DNA from: Megamerina dolium
Lineage: Eukaryota; Arthropoda; Insecta; Diptera; Megamerinidae
Length of the DNA: 64,000 nucleotides
Direction of reading: 5' to 3'
Assembly (NCBI GenBank): GCA_963854835.1
Contig: OY978527.1
Location: 32,819,047 to 32,883,046, forward strand
In this document: positions 33,321 through 45,840 of the stretch, piece after piece
Layout: every line of letters starts with the position of its first letter
Position numbering within the stretch: position 1 is the first letter of the stretch
The notes under the pieces: generated by a model
What the model was told of the DNA's origin: nothing
The model's database searches: none
The model's input: only the letters and a program-made list of their open reading frames with translations
Position numbers and translations under genes: made by a program

Positions 33321-34106
33321 TTGGGTTGTAATGGCGATATAGATAAGTAAGTTATATGTATCAAAAACAGTCATCTGGCTTCGCTTGAGAGAAAAAGTAG
33401 CTTAAATCTATGTTGTTTCGTCGTGTTTCTTGACTTTTTCAAGAGTATCAAATTCGGTTTTTATTATAATTGGAACAATGGAGATTTTTCCAAATAACAC
33501 TACACCTTCTGCTTGCCTTTTTCGAGAACACTTTCACGAGGCACATACTTTCTGATCCTCTCAATGGATCAGGCAACTGCAAGGAAAGACATTCAGTGGC
33601 CCGGTATCGAACAACCCACCTTGCTTAACATTTGTAAGCTTCTAGTTGCACAACACTTTCTTAACAAAATCAATACAAGGTCACCAGAGATATTTGGCCG
33701 TCCCTCAGTAGAACCCGAGCTCCCTAGTCACATTGGGCTGAAGTTACATCAGCGACACAATAACAGTCGTCACTGGCCACTGGCTAGTGGGCAATAATGT
33801 TATATTTACTTAAAAAATCTGTACTTAAGCTGTTTGAATAAGCCCCTATCAATCCATAAATAAAAACCAGACAGTGCATGAGTATGCAAGGTTAGTAACG
33901 ATTTTTCGACCTTTCGAATCAGATATTACTTTTTATATAAACATGTTAAAAGATTCGTTTGGTTGCTCCGTTTTTAAAATATAAAGTTTTTGTTAAATTT
34001 GAACCTTTTTGTGTGTGTGTTTATTTTTTGTGTTTTAATATTACCAGATTTAAATACAGAAGTATTCGTCATTCTTAATTTACTTGCAGGGACTTTCTTC
34101 TTCAGA
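33321..34106. other. spacer and 5' flank of Suv4-20
   Basis: 33513-33797 is an unrecognised 94-codon plus frame, probably transposon debris. A polypyrimidine tract and two possible splice acceptors (TACTTGCAG at 34081-34089 and CTTCTTCAG at 34097-34105) lie directly before the Suv4-20 start, so the gene probably has an upstream non-coding exon that I cannot place. Confidence 0.4.
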
Positions 34107-37100
34107 ATGGTGGTTGGTTCAAATCACAATCGTCGCGGTGAAACTGGCAGCAGGTATACAAATTCCTCATCCTCGTCCTTATCGAACTCAACCACAATAT
34201 CGGTGGCAGCTGGCACCGCTCCTAAGGTGAATTCAATGCCATCAAGTGGCAGTGGAACGAATGGATATGGTCACCATAGTAATAGCACTGCCGCAAATGG
34301 ATATCATCTGCCGCTTAGTGGAACAAATGGCTCATCATCAAGTCACATTGTTAGTCGTCTCTCACAGTCGACTGGCATGACACCAAAGGAGCTGTCAGAA
34401 AACGATGATCTAGCCACTTCGTTGATATTGGATCCCCATTTGGGCTTTCAAACTCATAAAATGAATATACGCTATCGTCCATTGAAAGTGGACAGTGCGC
34501 AGCTGAAGGCAATAGTGAATGAGTTTATACAGAGCCAAAATTATGATGTAGCCGTGAAAAAGATATTTAGCGGGCCCTGGATTCCGCGTACCTTCAAAAG
34601 TAAAAACAAAATGGCCATAAAACGGTTGCATGATCATGTAAGATTAGTTGCTTGATGTTTCGGTGTAATTTATTATTTCAAATGATATCCATAATTGACA
34701 TTTCAGATCATACGATATCTGCGGGTTTTCGATAAAGAAAGTGGGTTTGTCATAGAGGCGTGTTATCGCTACTCGTTGGAGGGACAAAAGGGCGCCAAAA
34801 TCAGCTCGACCAAGCGATGGTCGAAACACGATAAAATCGAGTGTCTGGTCGGTTGTATAGCAGAACTGACAGAAGCCGAAGAGGCCGCACTCTTGCATAC
34901 GGGCAAAAATGATTTTTCGGTGATGTACAGTTGTCGAAAGAATTGCGCCCAACTTTGGCTTGGTCCAGCTGCCTATATCAACCATGACTGCCGTGCAAAT
35001 TGCAAGTTTGTTGCCACCGGTCGTGATACGGCTTGTGTGAAAGTGCTTCGCGATATTGAAGTTGGTGAGGAAATCACGTGTTTCTATGGAGAAGACTTCT
35101 TTGGCGATGGCAATTGCTACTGCGAGTGCGAGACGTGCGAGCGGCGTGGAACAGGCGCCTTCGTTGGCAAAAATGGCAACGGCCAGCTTGGCAAAGAAGC
35201 CGGTATAACGTTGGGATTGAATGGCGCCTGCGTTGTTGGCATCAATCCACACGACCCTAACCCCAGCAGTGGGTATCGACTACGTGAGACTGACAATCGG
35301 ATTAACCGTATTAAAAGTCGTGCCAATTCAACCAATTCCACGCATATGGATTCCAACGGCGCTGTTTATTCCGAGCATACCGTAACAAATGGTTGTCAAT
35401 CTAATTCAAATAACAGAAAATTAGATAATTCCCATACGGTATCCACCATAGAGAGTGAAGTCGGTAGTGGTGGCAGTAGTGGTGACGGCGATGCTGGCGA
35501 TGGTGCTGCTCTAATTGATAATACCTTAAAGAAGATACCAACCGTAGTAGTTACACCGCTGACAATGAAGGAGTTGCGTCAAAAAGGTATGACAAAATAC
35601 GATGCCGAAATGATAATGGCCAACACATACCAACAACATCAACAACAGCAGCAGCAGCAACAACAACAACACAACCATAACAACCACCACCATTACCACC
35701 ATCAACCGAATTACCAGCACCTGCAGTCGCAATCAATGGAAGCGCAAACCAACCAGAAACCAACAGACTTGACGATGACGACTGGTAGACCGACTGGGAG
35801 TGGTTTTACCGTCAGCCGTGAGTCGCTGAGAAAGTCGGCACGTGTAAATAGCACCAGCAGCACTATTTCCTCCACATCCACAGATGATTTCACCAGTGTT
35901 ACCGCTGCGCGAGGAAATTCCAAACTGACTGCAACTGCTGAAGAACCCAAATCCGGTGCAGCTTCTGGAGTATCGCGAAGACAGTTGAGACGAGGTAATG
36001 GAAAAATTACCGCCGCCGCCACCACATGCAATCCGAGTGCAATTACAAATTGCAGCAAAAGTTCAGCCGTCCAACGTAGCGGAGGAAGACAAACACGTTC
36101 CACTGCAGTGGCGAATGCCAGCGAAGATGTTATTATTCTGGAATCGGATTTGGAGCAAAATGAAGATGAACAACAATTGTGCGCTGTAACGGATGAAATG
36201 GTAGAAGATGTCGCTGAGGATGAGGACGATGTTGAAGACGATGAAAGTAATGACAACGCTTGCCTTGCCAGAGGTGCACAACATTTTAAGAGTGCAATTA
36301 CAACGGGTCGTCATTGCGGTGCAGCAGCTACACGCTTGAACATCGACGAGAATAATTTGAAAATATGCAATACGCAACCACGTCAGACTCGCAACGGTTT
36401 GACGAATGCGGGTGGCGTGAGTCGAGCGGGGCGAGTGCTGCGTAACCAGTGTCGCGTGGAGAATGCCGATAGCGCAAAGGAGGAGGACAAGAAATTAACT
36501 GCCGCAACCACTGTGAATTGTAATAATAATAATAATTATAATAATAGTAATAGTAATAGTAGTAAATTTAGTAATAGTAATAGCTTGAATACGAATGCTG
36601 ATATTGACGCAGCCATATCGCCGTCAATGTCAGGCAAGCGTAATAACACAACAGAAACAATGCAACAACAGCTGGCTCAACATCAGCAGCTGCAACAGCT
36701 CACTCCGAAATGCGCCGAATTGAGCCACAAAACGGTTGGTACAAGTACTGGCAGTAGCAGCGGTGGTGGTTTGAGTAGTAATTTAAGTACTTTGAGTAAT
36801 TGTAGTAGTTCACATACCACTAGCGGTACCCGCAGTCTAAATTGTAGCAACACTAACGGTAGTCCAGGATATAGGAAGAATCTAATTGAGTCGTTTGAGG
36901 AAGTTGCTAAAGGAACCAATCAGTTGCAACAACAGCAAAAGCACCAGCAGCAACATCAGCATTTCCATGAAGGAGTTGATGACGGTGATCACAAGCGTCA
37001 TCACTCTCAACCTCATCCGCATTGTCAGCAGACATTAGTGCAGCGTGTGCGTAGAAATGTGGGTCGAGTTTCCGTTTCGCAGCCTTTGCAACCGGAGGAG

Positions 37101-38498
37101 AATAGTGGTGTTTCACTGCGCAAACGTGTACAAGCCAACACTGAGCATAGCGGTAAAGAAATGGCGCCTGTCGTAGCAACAGCTGAGCCCCTCTTGAAGA
37201 CACCAGAACGTCGTCTCAAGTTGACACTTCGCATGAAACGCTCGCCCATCTTAGATGAGGTTATTGAATCGGGCACCAGCTTAAGTGATGAGAGTAGTAG
37301 CTTTAATGGTTCCTCCAGTCGAGGTTCTTCCCATTCGGAGCCAGTGGAATATGAGATTTTACGCATGGAGGGCATTTCAGAAAATGGCACCGACTTTGAT
37401 GCGGTACCGCTAAAGCGTAAAAAGCGACACAAAGCAAAGGAACATCATCATCATCATCGCCGGCGTCATAAACGTGCAGCAGCAGCAGCAGCTGCAGCAA
37501 TTGAAACATCAGATGGTGCGACATCAACGCTGGAGACTACACAATCCTCTGCAGCTGTTACTGCTGGAACGAGTACGCCACAAAAGAAGAGACTTCGGCT
37601 GATATTCGGCAATGAGACTCACACCATTGACATTCCACCGGCAATAACAGCAAATGAATCGACGGCTTCGTCACCGTCGTCCCCATTACATAATACTTCG
37701 TCGGGCAGCGCTGCAAACCAGTCGTTAACGACTTCAACTGAAGCGGCTGCTTCACCTGTTTCCAATTCCTGCTCCTCGAATTCATCATTTGTCTCTGCGA
37801 CATCCTTTGTGTTGCCACAGCAGCCAGAAGAAATGTGTACAACGGCGAAACCGCTAAATCTGACTACATTTGGCCACAAGGCAACAGCCACTGTTGTATC
37901 CAATGCCAATGCTTCTGCAGTAGGTACACCTGCTGTCACCAATGCAACAATTAGAAGCTTTCCATTGCAAAATCATCATCATAAACACCACAACTACCAC
38001 CATTACCAAAATATTCAACAACAGCATCAGCACCTGCACCACCAACAGCATGCTCATTTGCAATTGAACAATGTACGTCAGTTTCAAGGTAATCGGAACA
38101 TTTTAAAAACTACCTCACCCCATTACACTTCCGTTACGTCGGCTTCAATTTCCTGTACTCCAACTTCTGCTGCCGGCGCTGCACATGCTTCTAGTGCTGG
38201 TGGGGCTCTTGCTTCAACCGTTTCAACAAGTTCACTATTCCTCTCACAGTCGATTCCAAAGCATACTTTCGGTTCGTGTGCTCTACTGGCACCAGCATTT
38301 GCTCGTAATCTTTCTTCTGCCACTACAGCGACGGGATCAGACTCTTCGATTGGTGGTGGTGGTGGTGGTGGTGCTGGTGTTGGTAGTAATAGTAGTAATG
38401 TTGCTGCCAGTCGTTCGTCAGCTATGAAGAGTACGACGACGACGACGACGACGACGACAACGGCGGCGACGTTGAAACCCGATTTGCTGACAAATTGA
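34107..38498 (+). CDS. Suv4-20: histone H4 lysine-20 methyltransferase Suv4-20
   Basis: Join of 34107-34637 and 34707-38498 (intron 69 bp, donor CAT|GTAAGA, acceptor TTTCAG|ATC); 1440 residues. The enzyme adds the second and third methyl groups to H4K20 in heterochromatin. After a Ser/Thr-rich start, residues ~125-175 hold the family-specific N-terminal region ([20 protein letters not shown]). The SET domain follows: [37 protein letters not shown] then HDC (~residue 250-272), [14 protein letters not shown], and the post-SET zinc cluster [14 protein letters not shown] (~315). The remainder is low-complexity: poly-Gln ~485, His-rich, Asn-rich, poly-Ala, poly-Gly and a poly-Thr run near the end, with conserved islands [20 protein letters not shown] and [13 protein letters not shown]. 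The start is taken at [12 protein letters not shown] just behind splice acceptors. Somewhat longer than I recall for Drosophila (about 1300). Confidence 0.95.
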
Positions 38499-41400
38499 CG
38501 TTCATTGGTGTTAGTGAAATCTATATTTACATCGTAGCGGCGGCGGCGTTGTATTTATACCACCGCTGTAGACTCCTCCCCCATTGTCAACGGTTCTCAC
38601 TTTAGCCGTGCGTGTGTGATTCTGGATGTGGACGTAGAGCGCTTGCGTGACTGAAATAGCAAAGCATCAGTAGGGAGAGAGGTTAATGTGAAAAGAGATT
38701 AGATTGTGGCATTTTGCTATACGAAATGATTACTGCATTTGAATTTATTTTAAGACAGTGCTGCTCAGTGGTTTGTTAGAAATACACCATGATGGGGAGT
38801 GTAGCTGTTTTTGCATTGTTGCTACATATGCTGCCCTGGCCCTTGAAAAGATAAAAATTCAGTGAAAGAGAACATTCTCTTTCTCGCTCTCTCTATCTCT
38901 CCGCTTCTATCGACTAAATCAAAATTGTTTATAACAAAATATTTGATTTTCGTTTTTTTTTTTTGCTTTCTTTCTTTTTCTCTCTTTCTCCCACTCTCTC
39001 TCTCTGTTCGTTTGTTTGTTTTTTTTTTTCATCTTGTGCATTGCAGATGGAAAGTGCAAACAAAAAGATAAAACAAGATATCACAATAGTTATTTAAATA
39101 GTGAATGTCAGTATAACAGTAACAACAAAAGCGGCTGCAACTGCTATAGCGGCAACGACAAGAACAAGAACAAGAACAACGACAACCACAATCGCAACAT
39201 GAACAACAACAGTAATAATGCAAATACAATTACAAATGCAATTAACGCAAGTAATGTCACGTGTAAAGGTACTAGTTACACTAGTATAATCACTAGTCGT
39301 GGTTGTAATGCTGCTCCTGCAAGTCAGCAAAATATAGTTGTGAAAAAGTTGAGAGTAGAAATAAATCGCATACACATGATGTACAGTTAATAAGAGCGAT
39401 GACCTATGGCAAGGATGATAATGATCATGATACAGAGAAGAATTGAAAGATGACAAGAAGAAATAATCGGAGGAATGTATGTTAATGAGTGCGTGTGTGT
39501 GCGTGTGCGCGTGTAGCTGTTGGTAATAACTTGGCATTTCGTTGTTTTTTTTTTTTCTTTCGTATACTTTATAAATCATTTACATTAAGAATTCAGTAAA
39601 ATGCAAGAATAACAATAGAGGCAAATGTATCCAACAACAACAACAACAACAAATATAATGTACAATAATTTTAAAGTTGATAAGTGCACAATAATGCAAT
39701 AATTCAAGTGAGGAATACAAAAGCAAGTCAACGAAAATAATGGTGGTGCAATTAGTCAATATGTAAGGTAACGGTAAAGTAAAGTTAAGAAAGAAAAAAA
39801 AATGTATCATTTTTGAAAACTTCTTCTCAATAGATGCCAATCTACCAATTGACATGTTGACTTATTGCACCATAATTGCTGAATTATGTACGTAGTATAA
39901 TGCGGCACAAGAAGCCACTTTGACTTGCAACGTTTTTTTTTATCTTCCAAAATATGTACAAAAATCGAACAGAACGTCGTTTTTTTGCCGTAATTCGGCA
40001 ATAAGAGTAATTATTAAGAGAAAGCAGCAGAAAAGGCGAAAGAAAGAAAGAAAGAGAAATATCGCATATCTCTCTTCATAGCTCTCAATCCTTCATATAA
40101 TTGAATTCCATTGATTGTATTTTTCAACCCTCAAATTTATTTTATGTATTGTTTCATTAAATTCATAGTAAATTTATTCGTTTTTAGTACATTCTCGTAA
40201 AATGTATGATTATTATTATTATATTATTATTTACACTACAAAGTGTCAAGAGTTAAGAAATTTACACATGGTACAAGCATATGTAAATACATATATGTTA
40301 GAATATACATACACATATGTACAATATAAATATAAATAATATATTTTTTAATTTAATATGAAATATGCATTTCTTTTATTTTTACAATTTCTTTGTTTTT
40401 GTTGTTGAAAATGCAAAAAAAAAAACAAGGCCTATTAATGAGAGGTGGTAACACTATAACAATTGTATTCAAAATTAAATAATTCTTTTTATTCAAAATG
40501 GCAATATTTTAGAGATTGTATGACAAACAGTCATCGATAAGATTCTGGATTGTCTTTGCTGGTACACTATCTCAATCCTTAAATACTTATTGCCCCTATT
40601 ACGGATAGCAACTCGACCAAGTTGGGTTGCCTGAGAAACAGTTGTCATGAAACTCGTATTAGTTGCTTTTATTTGAATGTGCGAATAGACAACTGTTAAT
40701 TAGAAGTTGCCTCTTAGACCAGACAGCTAGATAGAGTTGCCATTTGTAATAGAGTATTTTTAAAACGTGAACAATTATCAAAAAATTTTAAAACTGTCCT
40801 GAGAAAAACTTAAACTTTTTAATTTGTATTTAATTTTTGTCAAGTTTTATAATTTAGCATTCAAATTAAATGAAATGTTGTAAATTCAGCAAATTTTTAG
40901 TTGGTAAAATCTTAGCATGGTTCGACTTTCAAGCATAAAAATATATTTGTATGATTTTATATGGTTTGAATTTAAGGTTTGTATCATGTTTTTTCTCTTA
41001 AAAGATAAAGGCCTGTTTGTATATGGCATCATTCTTGAGCATCTAGGCATTAATGTAATTTTTCAAAATAAGTTTTTTGGTTTTTTTTTCAATTTTCAGA
41101 AACGTAATTATAATAGTTATAGCGTTACCACCTACTAACCACATCTTGGAATGAAAGAATTTATTTATTTAAAAATTTTAATATGCCTTGCTTGTATACT
41201 ATGTGTTCTTTGTGTTATTTACTTATTGAATTTTTCAAAATTTGAACTGTCATTTTCTAAATATAACTAGTTCAAAATGAGATTTATTTTAATTTATGAA
41301 AAATTCAAAGTGTTGAACTCTTCAAAGACGTTGATTTTTGTCTTGAAGGGTTATTTTATGCATTTCAGCAACTAAAAACGGAACACTGTTTCGATTTCCA

Positions 41401-41560
41401 AAGTGACTGAATATCCCGAATAATATACATAGATTATTAAATGTAATAGCTATTATCATTAGACATTATCATTAAGTTAAATTGAATTATAAATATACGT
41501 AAATGTATAAAATGAAAAGAAAGAGAAAATAAAACAATTTCATTGTGTTTTTATTTGATT
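38499..41560 (+). other. probable long 3' UTR of Suv4-20, with a candidate downstream exon
   Basis: No separate gene is recognised. A 100-bp pyrimidine tract ends in GTGCATTGCAG at 39037-39047, a strong acceptor; behind it an Asn/Lys-rich frame runs to 39390. AATAAA signals occur at ~41528. CA/CAA repeats, an ATT tract (40210) and a putative MITE (40596-40752) lie inside. Confidence 0.4.
40596..40752. mobile_element. putative short MITE
   Basis: Left end CTATTACGGATAGCAACTC and right end (reverse complement) CTATTACAAATGGCAACTC make a ~19-bp imperfect inverted repeat around a 157-bp unit. Within it GGGTTGCC and GAAGTTGCC blocks recur. No clear target duplication, so tentative. Confidence 0.4.
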
Positions 41561-43461
41561 ATGATTTTTATTTGTTTATACATGTATTTTATTTTAATTC
41601 GTTTTTTTTAATGTTTATTTTAAATAAATACCTGCATTCGACCTTATAATTTATTTACTTAATGTTGATGGTACAACTTAAATAAATGACTATTTAGTGT
41701 ATTATGTATTCCATAATTGAAGAATATTTTCCAATATACAAAATTTATTGTATACAATTAAATTTTAATACAAGTAATTTATTTAATTACGAATTTTATG
41801 AGATGAATGGATTAGAGAATGTTCCCATTGTTTTATGCTGTCGATTTTAAAAAAATTACGGACCCGTACTTTGGTATTGTTTGATCAGTGATCATGGTGC
41901 GTCAACTATTTCATTTCCATTAAAATTTGCTCTCATTTATATAGAAACAAAATTAAAAAATGTAGATAATCTATATTTGAATTACATACGTGCTACAGTA
42001 GTTAGAATTTCAAAAATCAAATGTAATAACTTTTAGGAAAGCTAAAAAATGTAAGATTAAAAAATAATATACATATTTCTTATTAGCTGCAATAATGTCA
42101 TAAATCAAAATAAAGCATGAATGGGAAGGAACGAATTGAAGTTTTAAATGTTAATTCTGTATTTTAAGCGTAAAATGTGTACTCAAGGGCGAAGGTAAAC
42201 TAGTTGTGGTCACCAGTTCATATGATAATTAGAACAAGCCACGCCCACATACAACATCCGAAGCAACTATGATCGGATTTTTTTGTAACTTGAATTGTCA
42301 TTCTTTCTCTAAAATCTAATATCTAGGGCAGTCATATTTTGTAAGATGATATTTTAGGGCCCATACCAAGTTGCACCCGTGATCCGCTCATCGAGTCGCT
42401 ATGTTCCAATTAAATCGAAATCGAATTGTTTTTAATATAATTATAAAATAAAACAATTTAGGTCATTGTTGCAACCAAAAATGTTTCTTATCAAAAATAA
42501 GAAGTCACAGAAAATATGCCACACAAAAATTAATTTTTCCCTTAACACAAAATTCAAAATAATATGTGAATAATTTTATATGTTCTCAAAAAATTGTGTA
42601 CTAAAAACATAAGACGATTCTAGACTCTATTTCAGTCCAAAACTTCTATCTATGACTGGTTTTTTCAAAAACATAACGCAAAATATGTAGTTATTGTTTT
42701 AATTACCGGCGAAGCATCCTGAGAATCGGTGAAAAAGTTTTGAGTTATTGCAGTGAATGAGCGATATTTGTGTATATGTAATAAAATATATATATAAATA
42801 AATGTTAAAACAAAAATAGAATTTTCTGATGCCACAAAAAACTTAAAAAAAGGCAAAAAAAAAAACAAAAATTATAGTACATTAATGATACCAATTAAGA
42901 AAAAAAAAAAAAAATGAATAAATAATTAATTATCTATCTGAAATAGTATTAACGAAAATTTTAATCTTCGATTCGAGGAATATTAACTGCCAACACACTA
43001 AAATTATCTTTCAATAATTTCAAAATATTGTATTTACAATAATCTGTAAAATAAATAACATGGATTTATTTCATTCTTTGAACTCTTTGTAATTAATTTC
43101 AATATAAATAAGTAAATTAACATTAAATAATTATTTGCAAATATAATTTCATTAAAAAAAAACGGGTGATATGGTAAAATTATCTTTCTAGATACTACGT
43201 CGATATACACATGGTGAAATATCATAATAACCTTACAGTTCTTGTTAGCTATTATGTAGTAGCGGTTTGCTGAGATGCAGATCTTCGCCAGGTATGGAAG
43301 TGTGCTTGAGAATAGGATGAATATTTCTATGTAAATATCAAATATACTATTATATTCAGGCCTGTCTCAAAATTCGATTTCATTCGGAAATGGATTTGAT
43401 TCAGATAACTCGTGGTCTGCATTCCGATTTTCGGAAATATTTTCCGATGCAACGTTGATCT
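41561..43461. other. AT-rich spacer, no gene seen
   Basis: Apart from short frames typical of AT-rich DNA nothing is recognised. 43330-43461 is the pre-insertion flank of the LINE at 43462. Confidence 0.35.
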
Positions 43462-44509
43462 TACCCCGCTTGACTTACTTGGTAAGCAGCTGGCGGCCAA
43501 TTCTGCTTTACGCCTCACGGGCCTGCACCAATGGACATCAAAGTCCTTCGGACATGCTAGCATACTGGCAAATTTTAATATTGAAACCTCACTTGATTAT
43601 ATCAAGCCGACATATGCCTTTGAACGGAAATTTCTAACCTCCATCCCTGATAGGTTCGCCTGGGAGGCGGAAGGATTCATGCCAAATTATACTCTCATCT
43701 TTACTGATGGCTCTAAGCTCAATGGAAAGGTGGGAGCAGGTGTGTATTCCGAATCATTCAACCTTAATATTTCTTTTCGCCTGCCGGACCACTGTAGTGT
43801 GTTTCAGGCAGAAGTTAAAGCGATTCACAATGCACTAACTTGGATCAAACAGAGCTTTGTCTCTCGCAGAGACATCTGCATCTTGAGCGACAGCCAAGCT
43901 GCAATTAAGGCCCTGGACTCATTTCTCGTGAAATCTAAGACCATTCATGACTGCCGCAAATCTCTTAACGAGATGGCTGAGCAGCACAATATTCTCCTGT
44001 GCTGGGTACCCGGACACAGAGGTATACGAGGAAACTGCATAGCCGACGAGCTTGCAAGACAGGGTACAAACGAGCCTCTAACCCAGGAGAATTCTCGGTT
44101 AGGGATCCCCATAGCCACGTGCAAGCTTAAACTGGAGGATATCACCACCAACGTCTTTCAGAAAAGATGGACAGATACACCCATCTGTAGAACGGCGAAA
44201 TTACTGTAGCCCCTACTCAGCAAGAAACGTTCACGTAAACTTGTCGATCTTAATAGGGTAGATATCTCGACCTGTGTGGGAGTGGTCACTGGTCACTGCC
44301 TCATAGGTCCTCACGCTGTGAGATTAGGTCTGGGCAACCTCACTCATGACTTCTGCAGAAGCTGCAGGGATGAGGAGGAACTCGAGACGATCTCACATCT
44401 GCTATGCACCTGCCCCGCTTTATGCAAAAATCGTAAAAAATTCCTAGGACACTACCATTTGAGTGACCTAGCCCAACTATCCCAGATTGATATTCTCAAT
44501 CTCCTATAA
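43462..44509 (+). pseudogene. LINE RNase H domain and C-terminal zinc finger
   Basis: The frame encodes the end of a LINE pol protein. RNase H1-type residues are all visible: D in IFTDGSK, E in FQAEVKAI, D in ILSDSQAA and H/D in PGHRGIRGN...ADELA. Behind it, past a TAG where the frame expects a residue (44207-44209), come GVVTGHCLIGPHAVRLGLG and a Cys-His finger CRSC...HLLCTCPAL, as in I/LOA-type LINEs. RNase H removes RNA from the RNA-DNA hybrid during integration. RT and endonuclease were never copied in. The ATG at 43412 belongs to the flanking target DNA, not to the LINE. Confidence 0.88.
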
Positions 44510-44647
44510 TTTATTCAACGTTCCGGTTGGTTCAGCGAGTAGCTAGGTGAAGGAAAATCCGTGCGACGGTATCACAACGGGCCTAATTCTGGCCTATGTG
44601 CGCTCTCTCTCATCAGAGAGGGCGGCCGCTCTAACCTAACCTAACCT
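43462..44647 (+). mobile_element. 5'-truncated RNase H-bearing LINE (I/LOA-like) with CCTAA tail
   Basis: A perfect 11-bp target duplication AACGTTGATCT flanks the insert (43451-43461 and 44648-44658). The frame runs from 43462 with only one in-frame TAG (44207-44209) to the stop at 44509. The 3' UTR ends GGTATCACAACGGGCC...CTCATCAGAGAG...TCTAACCTAACCTAACCTAAC, the same 3' end as the SINE copies. Young, dead on arrival through 5' truncation. Confidence 0.92.
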
Positions 44648-44799
44648 AACGTTGATCTAAAATTGCAATGAATGCGAAAGGTTTTGCCTCGGAAATTTGG
44701 TGGTCTGCACTTTTCGGAAATTATTCTTGGATTTATTCCGCTTCAGCTAAATTTTAGTAAATTTAACTAAATTCAATAAGTACGACTTTAACTAGGACA

Positions 44800-45840
44800 A
44801 TGCATAAAACAGCGAATCAAAATGCTATGATTCTGGATTTTATGGATAACAATCCTGATATTGCAAGATGTTTCACTAAAAGAGACAATGTAGCAATAGA
44901 AGAGTTATTAACAGAGTCCCTTAATAGCGATGGGAATCTAGATATGTTAGAGATGAATATGAAGAAGGTTGAGCGTAATGGAATTTCTAAATTTTTTTTT
45001 TCATAAACTGAGGCATATTCGGAGAGGAAGATCCGGAAAAATCCGGCACACAATAAAAACGAGTCATAGCGAATGGTAGCGGAACCTTTAAAAAGCACAC
45101 TCTTTCCAAAGAGAATGTGGCAAGAGTCTCTGGCATATACGCAGTGGTAGACAGAGTTAACGAGGAGGCTAACGGTGCAGTTACCTCAAATTTCAGTGGT
45201 GATGAGATGCTCAACACATCACGTGGATGCCATAAACTTGACCATAGTCTGCCACCGACACCGAAAATACATAAAAAAGAATCTTCATTGTAGGTTAGGT
45301 TATGTGGCTGCCTTCTCTCTGAGAGGACACACTTAGGCCAGGAAGGCTCATTGTGATACCGAGCTTCTCTTCCAATACTGTTGTGCGTATTAAATTTGGA
45401 CAGCATTAGAAGGGACCTACTTATATTAACCGGTTCCGAACGGCAGAATCTTTGTGACATCACTTTAACTTAGTTTTGTCACAGAGCTCTTTTAAGAGGC
45501 ATTTTTGGCAAATTGTTACTGCCGGTTGTTGTAGGTAAACGCATACATTTTAAATTTATTTCTTAAACAACCCAATTTATTGTGTTTCCAAAATTTTTAG
45601 GAAACGGTTAAAATATTTATAGATGTAGAGTCAGCAATCTATAAAAAAATTAGTTGAAAATGAAAGCAGTTTTCGAAGGGTCCTGCCTTTAAAGAATACA
45701 AGAAAAGACTTAAAGGAGCACCATCCAAAAACGCAAGTTTCTGCTGAAAACATCGCATAAAATTGCGACAACTTGAGATAAAGGAGCTCCGTTTGGAAAT
45801 GGATCGTTAAATTAATGAATATGAGAACGTTTTTTTGTTG
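44800..45840 (+). pseudogene. Myb/SANT-like (zeste-type) DNA-binding protein pseudogene
   Basis: The 5' part encodes KTANQNAMILDFMDNNPDIA and RCFTKRDN, the opening of a Myb/SANT-like trihelix family that is multicopy in flies; shifted frames further on give EWKK-like and LTGLYASVDGVNEGANGAV-like pieces, then SESSFRRVLPLKEYKKRLKE and LRQLEIKELRLEMDR (coiled-coil end). Stops, frameshifts and a SINE (45296-45528) break it. The family is often transposon-associated in insects; whether this copy was a host gene or element cargo is unknown. Confidence 0.55.
45296..45528 (-). mobile_element. tRNA-derived SINE, copy E (5'-truncated)
   Basis: Minus-strand SINE body and 3' end: GCAGTAACAATTTGCC, CAAAACTAAGTTAAAGTGATG, CTGCCGTTCGGAACCGG, GGTATCACAATGAGCC, CTCTCAGAGAGAAGGCAGCC and a CCTAACC end. 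Flanked by TTGTAGGT (45288-45295 and 45529-45536), a likely 8-bp target duplication. The tRNA-like head is missing. Confidence 0.85.

Noticed and set aside
33990..34106. Suv4-20 start further upstream at 33990
   Set aside because: The added 39 residues are a hydrophobic stretch encoded by a pyrimidine-rich intron end directly before two splice acceptors; the conserved protein starts at 34107.
35526..38323. Several minus-strand frames rich in Leu/Val opposite Suv4-20
   Set aside because: They are antisense to CAA/CAG, GGT and AAT repeats of the Suv4-20 coding exon; no start context or family features.
38862..39071. 69-codon plus frame of Ser/Leu/Phe
   Set aside because: Translation of a CT-rich tract, better read as a splice-acceptor pyrimidine tract or UTR.
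43412..43461. LINE coding start at the ATG at 43412
   Set aside because: This ATG lies outside the target duplication, in host DNA.
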